Positions 16,131-26,100 of a DNA stretch of 64,000 bases are shown here, in pieces. The notes under the pieces were generated by a model that had not been told where the DNA came from, did not search any database, and saw only the letters and a list, made by a program, of their open reading frames with translations. The number at the start of each line of letters is the position of its first letter. Positions within the stretch are counted from its first letter, which is position 1. The stretch covers positions 2,480,001 through 2,544,000 of the forward strand of contig NZ_CP120997.1 in assembly GCF_030719295.1 (NCBI RefSeq), written 5' to 3'. The position numbers and the translations under genes are program-made. Origin of the DNA: Streptomyces sp. Mut1. GTDB lineage: Bacteria > Actinomycetota > Actinomycetes > Streptomycetales > Streptomycetaceae.

Positions 16131-17195
16131 ATGACAGTCACGCTGGCGGACGTGGCGGCCCGCGCCCGGGTGTCCCCGGCCACCGTCTCCCGTGTGCTGA
16201 ACGGCAACTACCCGGTGGCAGCGGCCACCAGGGAGCGGGTGCTGCGTGCGGTGGACGACCTCGACTACGTGCTGAACGGGCAGGCCAGCGCCCTGGCCGC
16301 CGCCACATCCGACCTCGTCGGCATCCTCGTCAACGACATCGCCGACCCGTTCTTCGGGATCATGGCGGGCGCGGCGCAGTCCGAGATCGGCGGTCCGGGC
16401 GACGGCTCGGGCCGGGCGGGCGGCGAGAAGCTGGCCGTCGTCTGCAACACCGGCGGCTCCCCCGACCGCGAACTCACCTACCTCACCCTGCTCCAGCGCC
16501 AGCGCGCCGCCGCCGTCGTGCTCACCGGGGGCGCGGTGGAGGACCCGGCGTACCAGACGGCGATGGCCGCGAAGCTCGCCAGGCTCGCGGACGCGGGCAC
16601 CCGGGTCGTGCTGTGCGGGCGGCCCCCGCTGCCGGACGGGGCGGCCGTGGTGGCCGCGCTCGCCTTCGACAACCAGGGCGGCGGCCGGATGCTGACCAAG
16701 CACCTGCTCTCCCTGGGCCACCGCCGCATCGGCTATGTCGCGGGCCCACTGGAACGCACCACGACCCGCCACCGCCTGGAGGGCCACCGCGAGGCGATGC
16801 GCGGGTCGGGGCTGTGCGGCGACGAGGACCGGCTGACCGTGCACGGCTCGTACGACCGCAGGTCCGGCTACGACGCCACCGTCGAACTGCTGCGCCGCGA
16901 ACCGGAGATCACCGCCGTCGTCGCCGCCAACGACACGGTGGCGCTGGGCGCCGCCGCGGCGATCCGCGACCGGGGGCTGCGCATCCCCGAGGACATCTCG
17001 GTGGCCGGCTTCGACGACCTGCCGTTCTCGGTGGACGTGGTCCCGGCCCTGACGACCGTGCGGCTGCCGCTCTTCGAGGCGGGGGCGCGCGCCGGCCGGC
17101 TGGCCATGGGCAAGGAGAACCCGCCGCCCGGCGGCATCGCGCTGGTCCCGGCCGAGCTGATGGTGCGCGGTTCGACGGCCGCGCCCCGGGGATGA
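16131..17195 (+). CDS. LacI family transcriptional regulator
   Basis: 354 aa, start ATG 16131 after GGAGGAATGCG. The N-terminal HTH reads TLADVAARARVSPATVSRVLNG followed by the hinge-helix region (LNGQASALA). The periplasmic-binding-protein-like effector domain is complete (VGILVNDIADPFFG, GHRRIGYVAGP, AAVVAANDTVALGAA, ISVAGFDDLPFS). It is divergent from the sugar operon with an AAGCGCTT operator in between, so it is most probably the repressor of that operon, induced by the sugar or an intermediate. Confidence 0.95.
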   Translation: MTVTLADVAARARVSPATVSRVLNGNYPVAAATRERVLRAVDDLDYVLNGQASALAAATSDLVGILVNDIADPFFGIMAGAAQSEIGGPGDGSGRAGGEKLAVVCNTGGSPDRELTYLTLLQRQRAAAVVLTGGAVEDPAYQTAMAAKLARLADAGTRVVLCGRPPLPDGAAVVAALAFDNQGGGRMLTKHLLSLGHRRIGYVAGPLERTTTRHRLEGHREAMRGSGLCGDEDRLTVHGSYDRRSGYDATVELLRREPEITAVVAANDTVALGAAAAIRDRGLRIPEDISVAGFDDLPFSVDVVPALTTVRLPLFEAGARAGRLAMGKENPPPGGIALVPAELMVRGSTAAPRG

Positions 17196-17277
17196 GACCA
17201 CCGGTCGCCGGGTACGCGGACGGCGCGGCGGCCCCTCATAGGCTGCGGCGGAACGCACCGACGGAAGGAACTCGCAC

Positions 17278-18066
17278 GTGAAGCTCGCTTTCTCCACCCT
17301 CGGGGTTCCGGGGCTGCCCATGCCCGAGGTCGTCCGGCTGGCCGCCGCGCACGGCTACCAGGGGGTGGAGCTGCGCGCCCACCCCGAGGAGCCGGTGCAC
17401 CTGGGGCTCTCCGCTTCCGAACGGGCCGCCGTGCGCGCCCTGTTCGAGCGCGGCGGGGTCGAGATCCTGACCGTGGCGGGGTACGCGAAGGTCGCCGCCG
17501 AGGGCGAGGACCAGCCGGTCCTGGACGAGCTGGCCGCGCTGACCGAGCTGGCCCGCGACCTGGGCGCGCCGAACGTCCGGGTCTTCCCCGGCGGCGGCGG
17601 CCAAGACCCGGCCCAGGCCGACGCCATCGCCGCGCGCCGGCTGGGCGCGGCCGCCCCGTACGCCGCCGATCTGGGCGTGCGGGTGCTCCTTGAGACCCAT
17701 GACTCGCACCGGGCGGGGGCCGACGTGGCCCGGGTCGCCGGCACGGTGGGGCACAAGAGCGTCGGCGCGCTGTGGGACGTCCTGCACACCTGGCTGGCGG
17801 GCGAGGAGCCGGTGGCCAGTCACGCGGTGCTGGCCCCACACCTGGGATACGTACAGGTGAAGGACGTCGTGTCGGCCGAGGACACCACTCCGGTGGCGCT
17901 GGGCGCGGGGGTGCTGCCGCTGCGGGCGTGCCTGGACACCCCGGCCGCGGACGACTGGGTCTGCTGGGAGTACGAGAAGCGCTGGTACCCGCACGCGGCC
18001 GAGCTGCCGGGGCTGCTGGACGCGGGGCGCGCGCACCTGCTGCGGCTGGGCGCGCCCAAGCAGTAA
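17278..18066 (+). CDS. Sugar phosphate isomerase/epimerase family (TIM barrel), second copy
   Basis: 262 aa, GTG start 17278 preceded by GGAAGGAA. N-terminus MKLAFSTLGVPGLPMPEVV, typical of the AP-endonuclease-2/IolE group; metal-ligand segments are VRVLLETHDSH and ALWDVLHTWLAGEEPV and a late WVCWEYEKRWYPHAAELPG. It follows the LacI gene by 82 bp in the same direction. It is not closely alike to the 12842-13669 protein in residue pattern, so the locus carries two different barrel isomerases that probably act on successive intermediates. Confidence 0.9.
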   Translation: MKLAFSTLGVPGLPMPEVVRLAAAHGYQGVELRAHPEEPVHLGLSASERAAVRALFERGGVEILTVAGYAKVAAEGEDQPVLDELAALTELARDLGAPNVRVFPGGGGQDPAQADAIAARRLGAAAPYAADLGVRVLLETHDSHRAGADVARVAGTVGHKSVGALWDVLHTWLAGEEPVASHAVLAPHLGYVQVKDVVSAEDTTPVALGAGVLPLRACLDTPAADDWVCWEYEKRWYPHAAELPGLLDAGRAHLLRLGAPKQ

Positions 18067-18461
18067 CCCCTTTCCGGCGGGGGCCGATTCCGGGGCGGGG
18101 CGGCGCGGCCCCAACCCCCGAAGACCAGCGGCAGCACGGGCACGGTCGAGACCCGGACCATGAAGTCGAGCGGGCCCGCAGGCCCGCGACCACGGCGGCG
18201 GTGCCGGCGCTCCAGGCGCTCGGGGCGGGCGCGGGGCTGCGACAGGGATGAGCCGCGGGGCCGGGGGCGGACGAGCCGCAGGCGTACGCGGCGACGGGCA
18301 ACGGGCGACGGGCGACGGGCGACGGGCGACGGGCGACGACGGGCAGGGACGCGCTGAAAACGGTCCGCGCTCTTGACCGGAAGTTATTTTCTGGATATCC
18401 GTGCTCCTTGGAAGTTTCTTTCACCACCCCCTCGTCACCGAGCACGGCCGAAGGAGCTCAC
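18067..18461. other. Gene-free stretch with 7-bp tandem repeat
   Basis: 395 bp between the isomerase stop and the GH3 start. A run of GGGCGAC-type heptamers (about six copies, one slightly altered) lies at roughly 18291-18345. After it the base composition becomes much more AT-rich (18370-18425), which fits a promoter for the GH3 gene, but I cannot place a firm -35/-10. No coding region is convincing on either strand. Confidence 0.5.
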
Positions 18462-20312
18462 GTGCACCACCGCACCTCCAGACGCACCCTTCTCACCGCC
18501 ACCGCCGCCACCGCCGTCGCGGCGGCCACGGGCGTGGCGGCAGCCCCCGGGGCCCTCGCCTCGCAGGGCTCCGCGCACAGCAGCCACACCTCCGCCGCCA
18601 CGACCCGGCGGCTGAAGCGGCTCATCTCCCGGATGAGCCTGGAGGAGAAGATCGGCCAGCTCTTCGTCATGCGGGTCTACGGGCACTCCGCCACCGACCC
18701 GGACCAGGCCGACATCGACTCCAACCTCGCCGAGATCGGGGTGCGCACGGCGGCCGAGATGATCGCCAAGTACCACGTGGGCGGCATCATCTACTTCTCC
18801 TGGGCGAACAACACCCGCGACCCGCACCAGATCGCCGACCTCTCCAACGGCATCCAGCGCGCCGGTCTCGCGGGCCCGACCTCTCTGCCGCTGCTGATCT
18901 CCACCGACCAGGAGCACGGCATCGTCTGCCGCGTCGGCGAGCCCGCCACGCTGATGCCGGGCGCGATGGCGCTGGGCGCGGGCGGTTCGCGCTCCGACGC
19001 CCGCAGGGCCGGGCAGATCGCCGGCGCCGAGCTGGCCGCGATCGGGATCCGGCAGAACTACGCGCCGGACGCGGACGTCAACGTGAACCCGGCCAACCCG
19101 GTCATCGGCGTACGGTCCTTCGGCTCGGACCCGCAGTCCGTGGCCGGTATGGTCGCCGCGCAGGTGAAGGGGTACCAGAGCGGCGGGGTCGCCTCCACGG
19201 CCAAGCACTTCCCCGGCCACGGCGACACGAGCACCGACAGCCACACCGGCCTGCCGGTCATCAACCACACCCGCGAGCAGTGGGCGGAGCTGGACGCGCC
19301 GCCGTTCCGGGCCGCCATCGCCGCCGGCATCGACTCGATCATGACGGCGCACATCGTGGTTCCGGCGCTCGACCCCTCCGAGGACCCGGCGACGCTGTCC
19401 CGGCCGATCCTCACCGGCATCCTGCGCGAGGAGCTGGGCTACGACGGCGTCGTGGTCACCGACTCGCTGGGCATGGAGGGCGTGCGGACGAAGTACGGCG
19501 ACGACCGGGTGCCGGTCCTGGCCCTCCAGGCGGGCGTCGACCAGCTGCTCAACCCGCCGAGCCTGGACGTCTCCTGGAACGCCCTGCTGGAGGCCGTCAA
19601 GAGCGGCGAGGTCAGCGAGGCCCGGCTCGACGAATCGATCCTGCGCGTCCTGCGGCTGAAGACGAAGCTGGGGCTCTTCGACTCGCCGTTCGTCACCGGG
19701 CGCGGGGTGGACCGTACGGTCGGCACCCGGGCGCACCTGGCCGCCGCCGACCGGATCGCCGAGCACACCACCACCCTGCTGGCCAACGAGGGCCGGCTGC
19801 TGCCGCTGTCGCGCCGCTCGCACCGGAACCTGCTGGTGGTGGGCGCCGACCCGGCCTCCCCCTCGGGCACGACGGGGCCGCCGACGACCACGCTGGCGGA
19901 GGCGTTCGACGAGCTGGGGTACCGGGCGACCGCCCTGTCCACCGGCACCGCGCCCGCCCAGGCGGACATCGACGCGGCGGTGGCGGCGGCGCAGGGCAAG
20001 GACGCGGTGGTCGTGGGGACGTACAACGTCTCGGCGACCAGCTCGCAGCGGACGCTGGTCAGCGCGCTGGCCGCGACGGGCGTGCCGGTGATCACGCTGG
20101 CCATCCGCAACCCGTACGACATCGCCCAGCTGGCCGGGACCGGGCACGCGGCGCACCTGGCCGCGTACTCCTGGACCGATGTCGAACTGCGCGCGGCGGC
20201 CCGGGTGATCGCGGGCCGGGCGCGGCCGGAGGGGAAGCTGCCGGTGCCGGTGCAGCGCGCGGACGACCCCTCGAAGGTGCTGTACCCGGTGGGCTACGGG
20301 CTGAAGTACTGA
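18462..20312 (+). CDS. Tat-exported GH3 glycoside hydrolase, NagZ-type beta-N-acetylglucosaminidase
   Basis: 616 aa. GTG 18462 follows AAGGAG; the longer reading from 18408 would bury the signal. Twin-arginine signal TSRRTLLTATAATAVAAATG. The GH3 barrel carries KHFPGHGDTSTDSH, the NagZ hallmark loop with the His acid/base and Asp, and VVVTDSLGMEGV with the nucleophile Asp. A second, C-terminal alpha/beta domain of about 200 residues follows (residues about 420-616), longer than the single-domain Gram-negative NagZ. Probable role: release of GlcNAc from peptidoglycan or chitin fragments outside the cell. Confidence 0.92.
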   Translation: MHHRTSRRTLLTATAATAVAAATGVAAAPGALASQGSAHSSHTSAATTRRLKRLISRMSLEEKIGQLFVMRVYGHSATDPDQADIDSNLAEIGVRTAAEMIAKYHVGGIIYFSWANNTRDPHQIADLSNGIQRAGLAGPTSLPLLISTDQEHGIVCRVGEPATLMPGAMALGAGGSRSDARRAGQIAGAELAAIGIRQNYAPDADVNVNPANPVIGVRSFGSDPQSVAGMVAAQVKGYQSGGVASTAKHFPGHGDTSTDSHTGLPVINHTREQWAELDAPPFRAAIAAGIDSIMTAHIVVPALDPSEDPATLSRPILTGILREELGYDGVVVTDSLGMEGVRTKYGDDRVPVLALQAGVDQLLNPPSLDVSWNALLEAVKSGEVSEARLDESILRVLRLKTKLGLFDSPFVTGRGVDRTVGTRAHLAAADRIAEHTTTLLANEGRLLPLSRRSHRNLLVVGADPASPSGTTGPPTTTLAEAFDELGYRATALSTGTAPAQADIDAAVAAAQGKDAVVVGTYNVSATSSQRTLVSALAATGVPVITLAIRNPYDIAQLAGTGHAAHLAAYSWTDVELRAAARVIAGRARPEGKLPVPVQRADDPSKVLYPVGYGLKY

Positions 20313-20318
20313 GGCGTC

Positions 20319-20358
20319 CCCGCCCCGGCGGCCGTACGACGACGGCCGCCGGGGCGGG
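20319..20358. terminator. Very strong bidirectional hairpin
   Basis: A perfect 17-bp inverted repeat (CCCGCCCCGGCGGCCGT and complement) with a 6-nt loop, between the convergent GH3 and S37 peptidase genes. Confidence 0.8.
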
Positions 20359-20411
20359 AGGGCGCTAAGGGCGCCTGACGCCGGGGCGGGAGGGCGCTAA
20401 GGGCGCCTGAC
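20348..20411. repeat. 32-bp tandem duplication covering the 3' end of the S37 gene
   Basis: Two exact 32-bp copies, 20348-20379 and 20380-20411 (each starting GCCGGGGCGGGAGGGCGCTA). The right copy holds the stop codon and last codons of the peptidase gene; the left copy repeats them outside the gene and overlaps the terminator stem. Confidence 0.85.
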
Positions 20412-21872
20412 GCCGAGGCGGTGGTCGGTCGTCAGCTCCTTGTTGTCGAGCCGCGCGTCGAACTTCGCGAGGGGCTTCGCCTTCGACTCGTCCTGCTGGA
20501 CGGCGGCCGGGGCGACGCCCGCCCAGCGCAGGATCGCCGCGGTGGCCGTGGCGTTCTCGGAGGGGACCAGACCGGCCACGTTCGAGCCGTGGTTCCCGCC
20601 GGGCACGGTGAAGACGTAGCTGTCACGGGCGCCCGCCCCGAGCCGGAAGCGCTCCGCGCCCCACGGGTCGTTCTCGCCGTAGACGTACAGCATGTGGGCG
20701 GCGTGGTGCCTGACCCAGGTGTCGATGTCGCGCATCACCTGGGGCTGGAACCTCATCGGGATGGAGCGGGGCACGAAGGTGCGCGGCGGCTGGTAGCCGT
20801 AGCGGCTCAGATTGCCGAGCCAGGGCTGCTTGATGTCGGGCGAGCCGAGCTGGGTGCCCGCCTGGTAGTAGTACGGCGTGTAGTTGGCCAGGCCCTGGTC
20901 GGCGTAGGCGGAGAATCCCGAGATCGAGTCGACGGAGTCCCAGATCGCCTGGTCGCTCGCGTGCTCGGCGTCGGCCGGGATCGCGTCGCAGTCGGCGAGC
21001 AGGCTGTACTGCCAGAACGCCCAGATGTAGTCCATGACGACGGCCTCGTACGCCTTGTCGAGGGTGCCGACCGTGTCGAAGGTGTAGCCGTTGTCGGCCG
21101 CGTATCGCGCGTACCTCTCCTCCAGCGGCGCGCGGCGGACCAGCGCCTCGCGCTGCACTCCGTTCAGCTTGTCGCGGCACTCCTTGGTGCCGACGTTCGC
21201 GAAGAACCGGTCGTAGGCCGAGTCCTCGTTGTTGACGACGTCGTTGGGCGCGACATAGGCGACGACGCCGTCCATGTCCTTCGGGTGGAAGCGCTCGTAG
21301 TAGGTGGCGGTCATGCCGCCCTTGGAGCCGCCGGTGGTCAGCCAGTTCTTGGAGTAGATCCGCTTGAGCGCGGTGAACACCCGGTGCTGGTCGTCGGCGG
21401 CCTGCCGGATGTCGAGCTTGGACCAGTCGGCGGGCGAGGGGCGCGAGGGGGTGAAGAAACGGTACTCCAGGGAGACCTGGTTGCCGTCCACGATCCGCGT
21501 CGGCTCCGAACGGCTGGGGCTGGTGGAGACGTTGTAGCCGCCCGTGTAGAAGACCGTGGGGCGGGAGGTGTCCTTGTGCAGCAGGGTGACGCGCTGCTGG
21601 AACGTGCCCTTGGACGGGTGGCGGTGGTCGACCGGCTGGGTGTAGTTGAGGACGAAGTAGCGGTAACCAGCGTAGGGCTTCTCCTCGATGAGACTCATGC
21701 CCGGGATGGCCAGGATGCGGTCCTTGATGTCCGTGCTCGTCCCGCTGTCACCTGCGGCGGTACGGAGCGCGGCCGGCTCGGCGGCGGTGGCCGCCCCGGC
21801 CGAGGCACCCGTCGCGCTCACCGTGCCGATGAGCACCGCGAGCGACAGGATTCCTCTGAGCGCCTTACGCAT
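20397..21872 (-). CDS. Secreted S37 family peptidase (PS-10, tripeptidyl aminopeptidase)
   Basis: 491 aa with a Sec signal peptide (about residues 1-30, ending GAATAAEP). The alpha/beta-hydrolase core has the nucleophile elbow TTGGSKGGMTATY, in which the serine follows GG, and late catalytic candidates in YVYGENDPWGAERF (Asp) and VPGGNHGSNV (His). The family removes tripeptides from the N-termini of exported proteins and peptides in Streptomyces. The length is normal. It stands alone, converging on the GH3 gene. Confidence 0.93.
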   Translation of the reverse strand: MRKALRGILSLAVLIGTVSATGASAGAATAAEPAALRTAAGDSGTSTDIKDRILAIPGMSLIEEKPYAGYRYFVLNYTQPVDHRHPSKGTFQQRVTLLHKDTSRPTVFYTGGYNVSTSPSRSEPTRIVDGNQVSLEYRFFTPSRPSPADWSKLDIRQAADDQHRVFTALKRIYSKNWLTTGGSKGGMTATYYERFHPKDMDGVVAYVAPNDVVNNEDSAYDRFFANVGTKECRDKLNGVQREALVRRAPLEERYARYAADNGYTFDTVGTLDKAYEAVVMDYIWAFWQYSLLADCDAIPADAEHASDQAIWDSVDSISGFSAYADQGLANYTPYYYQAGTQLGSPDIKQPWLGNLSRYGYQPPRTFVPRSIPMRFQPQVMRDIDTWVRHHAAHMLYVYGENDPWGAERFRLGAGARDSYVFTVPGGNHGSNVAGLVPSENATATAAILRWAGVAPAAVQQDESKAKPLAKFDARLDNKELTTDHRLGVRRP

Positions 21873-21975
21873 GCATGCACGTCCTCCCCTGAGATCACCA
21901 TTGACGCCGTGAACCTAGCGGGGCAACCCCGGGGGCACCAGACCCCGTTGCCGGGGCCCGGAACATGTCACCCGG

Positions 21976-22392
21976 TCAGCACAGGATCCAGCCCGTACTC
22001 GCGCTCTTCCCGGCGATCTTCCCGGAGACCCGCACGCACCGGTTCAGCGCGTGGACGGTCACCGGGCCCGCCAGCTGCGTGAAGCTGCCGCTGTCGGTGA
22101 CGGGGTGGCCGCCGCGCGGCTGGATCGTCACCGACATGGAGCGGCGCTTGCCGGGCTTCGCGGCGACGGCGGTGGCGCAGGCATAGGCGCGCGACTTGTA
22201 GACCCGCAGCTCCCCCGTCGCGAACTTCACCGTCTTACGGGGCCGTCCCGCGCAGACCGAGGCGGCATCCGCGCTGTCCGCGACCGCCCCGCCGATCACC
22301 AGTGCGAAGGCGGTGGCCAGGGAGAGGACCACAAAGCGGCGGCACACCCCGCGCCGCACGCCCCGGGCATGTCCTTCGGTCCCTCTGGTCAC
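21976..22392 (-). CDS. Small secreted protein, function unknown
   Basis: 138 aa, GTG start. Signal peptide of about 43 residues (RFVVLSLATAFALVIGGAVADSADAA). The mature ~95 residues carry four cysteines (SVCAG, YACAT, NRCVR, WILC at the very C-terminus), which suggests two disulfides in a small beta domain. Lys/Arg-rich (RPRKTVKF, KPGKRRSMS). I do not recognise the family. Confidence 0.7.
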   Translation of the reverse strand: MTRGTEGHARGVRRGVCRRFVVLSLATAFALVIGGAVADSADAASVCAGRPRKTVKFATGELRVYKSRAYACATAVAAKPGKRRSMSVTIQPRGGHPVTDSGSFTQLAGPVTVHALNRCVRVSGKIAGKSASTGWILC

Positions 22393-22577
22393 AGCAGCCC
22401 CATAGCCTCATCGAACATTCGCGCCCCTACCCGACACCTGGACGCATATGCGTGTACCTGCCTACGACGCGGGACGCCATCCGGAGGTTGCACCCGGCGC
22501 GCTCGGTCTCCCCGGCGGCCCCAGCGCCCCACCATGGAGCCGGACAGGACAGACCGTCACGAAAGGCAGGAACCGCC

Positions 22578-23078
22578 ATGACCCGCACCAGCTCCGCCCG
22601 GCGCCCCCGCGCCCGGCGTGCCGTCGGCCGTACGCTGCTCGCCTCCGCGCTCCTGGCCGCCGTTGCCGTCGCCGTACCGGCAGCCGCGGCCACCCCGCGC
22701 GGGACGACCGCGGCGGCGCCGGCCGGCGACGAGGTGGCCACCCAGGACTCCCGGCTCGTCGACCACTTCTACGGGGCCTACATCGACGCCGTGTCCGCCG
22801 AGGACGGCGGCTCCCTCGCCACCGCGCTGCGGAGCTTCTACCTCACGCCGGCGCTGCGCTCCAGGCTCGCCGACTGGGAGGCGGCCAACCACGCCGACGG
22901 CGTCCTGCGCGCCCAGGACGTCCCGGCCGCCTACCGGGTCACCTCGGGCGACAGCGGCGCCGGACACACCTGGTCCACGGTCCGCCTCACCTGGGGCTCC
23001 CCGGACAACCCCACCTACACCTACCTGAACGTGCGCTCGGACCTGGCGACCGGGAAGGTCTCCGCCATCCGCGAGTAG
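22578..23078 (+). CDS. Small secreted protein, function unknown
   Basis: 166 aa from ATG 22578, preceded by AAAGGCAGG. Signal peptide to about residue 40 (LLASALLAAVAVAVPAAAA). The mature domain begins LVDHFYGAYIDAVS and holds a run of helices with a C-terminal beta part (TYTYLNVRSDLATGKVSAI). The pattern recalls DUF3828-type exported proteins with an NTF2-like fold; this is a guess. Divergent from the small secreted protein on the left. Confidence 0.7.
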   Translation: MTRTSSARRPRARRAVGRTLLASALLAAVAVAVPAAAATPRGTTAAAPAGDEVATQDSRLVDHFYGAYIDAVSAEDGGSLATALRSFYLTPALRSRLADWEAANHADGVLRAQDVPAAYRVTSGDSGAGHTWSTVRLTWGSPDNPTYTYLNVRSDLATGKVSAIRE

Positions 23079-23107
23079 GCCGTATCCGCGAGCAGAGCCC
23101 CGGCGGT

Positions 23108-26100
23108 TCACACGCCCGCCGGCTCGTCCTCCCCTATGAAGGTGCGCCACAGCACCGCGTAGTGCCCGTCCAGGGCGAGGAGTTCGTCGTGCGTGCCGTC
23201 CTCCACGACCCGGCCGTGGTCCATCACCACGACCCGGTCGGCGCGCGCGGCCGTGGTCAGGCGGTGGGCGACGACGAGGGTGGTGCGCCGCCCCGCGAGC
23301 CGGTCGGTGGCCCGGTTGACCTGGGCCTCGCTGGCGAGGTCGAGGGACGCGGTGGCCTCGTCCAGCAGCAGGATGTCGGGGTCGACCAGTTCGGCGCGGG
23401 CCAGCGCGATCAGCTGGCGCTGCCCGGCCGAGAGGTTGCGGCCGCGCTCGGCGACCTCGTGGAGGTAGCCGCCGTCCAGCGTCGCGATCATGTCGTGCGC
23501 GCCGACCGCCCTGGCGGCCGCCTCCACCTCCGTGTCGGTGGCCTCCGGCCGCCCGTAGGCGATGGCGTCCCGGACCGTCCCGGAGAAGAGGTACGCCTCC
23601 TGCGGTACGACGCCGAGCCGGTGGCGGTACGCGGTGCGGTCGAGTTCGCGCAGGTCGGTGCCGTCCGCCGTGATCCGGCCGCCCGTCGGGTCGTAGAACC
23701 GGGCGACGAGCTTGACCAGGGTCGACTTCCCGGCCCCGGTCTCGCCGACGAACGCGACGGTCTGCCCCGCCGGGATGCGCAGGTCGACACCGCTGAGCGC
23801 GGCCTCCTCGCCGCCGTACGCGAACGACACGTCCTCGAAGGCGATCTCGCCGCTGAGCGACTCCACCTCGCGCGCCTCGCCCCGGCCGGCGGTGGACTCC
23901 GGTTCCTGGAGGAGTTCCTGGATGCGGCCGAGGGAGACGGCGGCCTGCTGGTAGCCGTCGAAGACCTGGGAAAGCTGCTGGACGGGCGCGAAGAACAGGT
24001 CGATGTAGAGCAGGTAGGCGACCAGCGCGCCGGTCGTGAGCGTGCCGTTGTCGACCCGGCCCGCGCCGACGATCAGCACGGCCGCCGCGGCCACCGACGA
24101 CAGCAGCTGGACGAACGGGAAGTACACCGAGATCAGCCACTGCCCCCGGACCCTGGCCCGGCGGTACTCGTCGCTGCGCGCGACGAAGCGGTCGGCGCCG
24201 TCCCGCTCGCGCCGGAACGCCTGCACGATCCTGAGCCCGGCGACCGACTCCTGGAGGTCGGCGTTGACGACGCCGATCCGTTCCCGGGCCAGTTCGTACG
24301 CCTTGACGCTCTTGCGGCGGAAGAAGACGGTCCCGACCACGAGGAGCGGCAGGGTCGCGAAGACGACGAGGGCCAGTCCCACATCGAGGACCAGCAGCGC
24401 GACCATGATGCCGAGGAAGGTGACGACGGAGACGAAGGCGGTGACCAGGCCGGTCTGGAGGAACGTGGACAGCGCGTCCACGTCCGTCGTCATCCGGGTC
24501 ATGATGCGGCCGGTCAGTTCGCGCTCGTAGTAGTCCAGGCCGAGACGCTGGAGCTGCGCGAAGATCTTCAGCCGCAGCGCGTAGAGCACCCGCTCGCCGG
24601 TGCGGCCGGTCATCCGGGTCTCGCCGATCTGGGCCGCCCACTGCACGAGGACGACGCCGAGGGCGACGGCGGACGCCGCCCAGACCGCGCCCAGGGCCAG
24701 CTTGGTGACCCCGTCGTCGATGCCGTTCCTGATCAGCACCGGGAGCAGCAGCCCCGCCCCGGCGTCCACGGCCACCAGGCCGAGGCTCACCAGCAGCGGC
24801 AGCCCGAAGCCGCGCAGCAGCCTGCGCAGCCCGTAGGAGTCCTCGGCGCGGACCGCACGGGCCTCGTCCACCTCCGGGGTGTCGTCCGCCGGGGGCAGGG
24901 CGTCGACCTGGGCGAGCAGTTCGGGCGTCGCGGGCATGCCAGCCGCATCGGTGCTGCGTTCCTCCCCCGTACGGATCCACAGTTCGGGGGTGATGCCGCG
25001 CCCGGCGTCGAACTCGGCGTCGATCTCCTCCAGGAGGGCGCGCTCCTGCTCGGGGTCCTCGGGGGCGGCGACGGGCCGGTGCCCGGGTGAGGTGGTGCCG
25101 AGCTCGTCCGGGTCGGTGAGCAGGCGCCGGTAGAGCGCGCAGCGGCGCTCCAACTCCTCGTGGGTGCCGAGGTCGGCGAGGCGGCCGTTGTCCAGGACGG
25201 CGATCCGGTCGGCGAGGTTCAGGGTGGAGCGGCGGTGGGCGATGAGCAGAGTGGTGCGGCCCGCCATCACCTGACGCAGCGCCTCGTGGATCTCGTGCTC
25301 GACGCGGGCGTCCACGGCGGAGGTGGCGTCGTCCAGGATGAGCAGGCGGGGGTCGGTGAGGATGGCGCGGGCGAGCGCGACGCGCTGGCGCTGGCCGCCG
25401 GAGAGGGTGAGTCCGTGCTCGCCGACCTTGGTGTCGTAGCCGTTCGGCAGCTCGGCGATGAAGCGGTGGGCCTGGGCGGAGCGTGCGGCCTGTTCGATCT
25501 GCTCGTCGGTGGCGCCGGGGAGGCCGTAGGCGATGTTGGCGCGGACGGTGTCGGAGAACAGGAAGCTGTCCTCGGGGACGAGTCCGATGGCGGCCCGCAG
25601 CGAGTCGAGGGTCAGCTCGCGCACGTCGTGGCCGCCGACGAGGACCGCGCCGTGCGAGACGTCGTAGAAGCGGGGCAGCAGCAGCGAGACGGTGGACTTG
25701 CCGCTGCCGGAGGCGCCGACGACGGCGACGGTCTCGCCGGGTTCGACGGTCAGCGAGAAGCCGTCGAGGACCGGGCGCCGCGTCTCGGCTCCGCCTCCGA
25801 GGTCCTCGTCACCGGCGGGGGCGGAGCGCGGCGTGGCGTACCCGAAGCGCACGTCCTCGAACTCGACGCTCGCCGGGGCGTCGGCGGGCAGTTCCCTGGT
25901 GCCGTCCTTCAGGGTGGGCTCGGTGTCGATGAGTTCGAGTACGCGTTCCACGCCGGCGCGGGCCTGCTGGCCGACGGTGAGGACCATGGCGAGCATCCGG
26001 ACCGGGCCGACGAGCTGGGCGAGGTACGTGGAGAACGCGACGAACGTGCCGAGGGTGATCTCGCCCCGGGTGGCGAGCCAGCCGCCGAGGGCGAGCATCG

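Noticed and set aside
18291..18345. CRISPR-like short repeats
   Set aside because: The heptamers are contiguous with no spacers; it is a simple tandem repeat.
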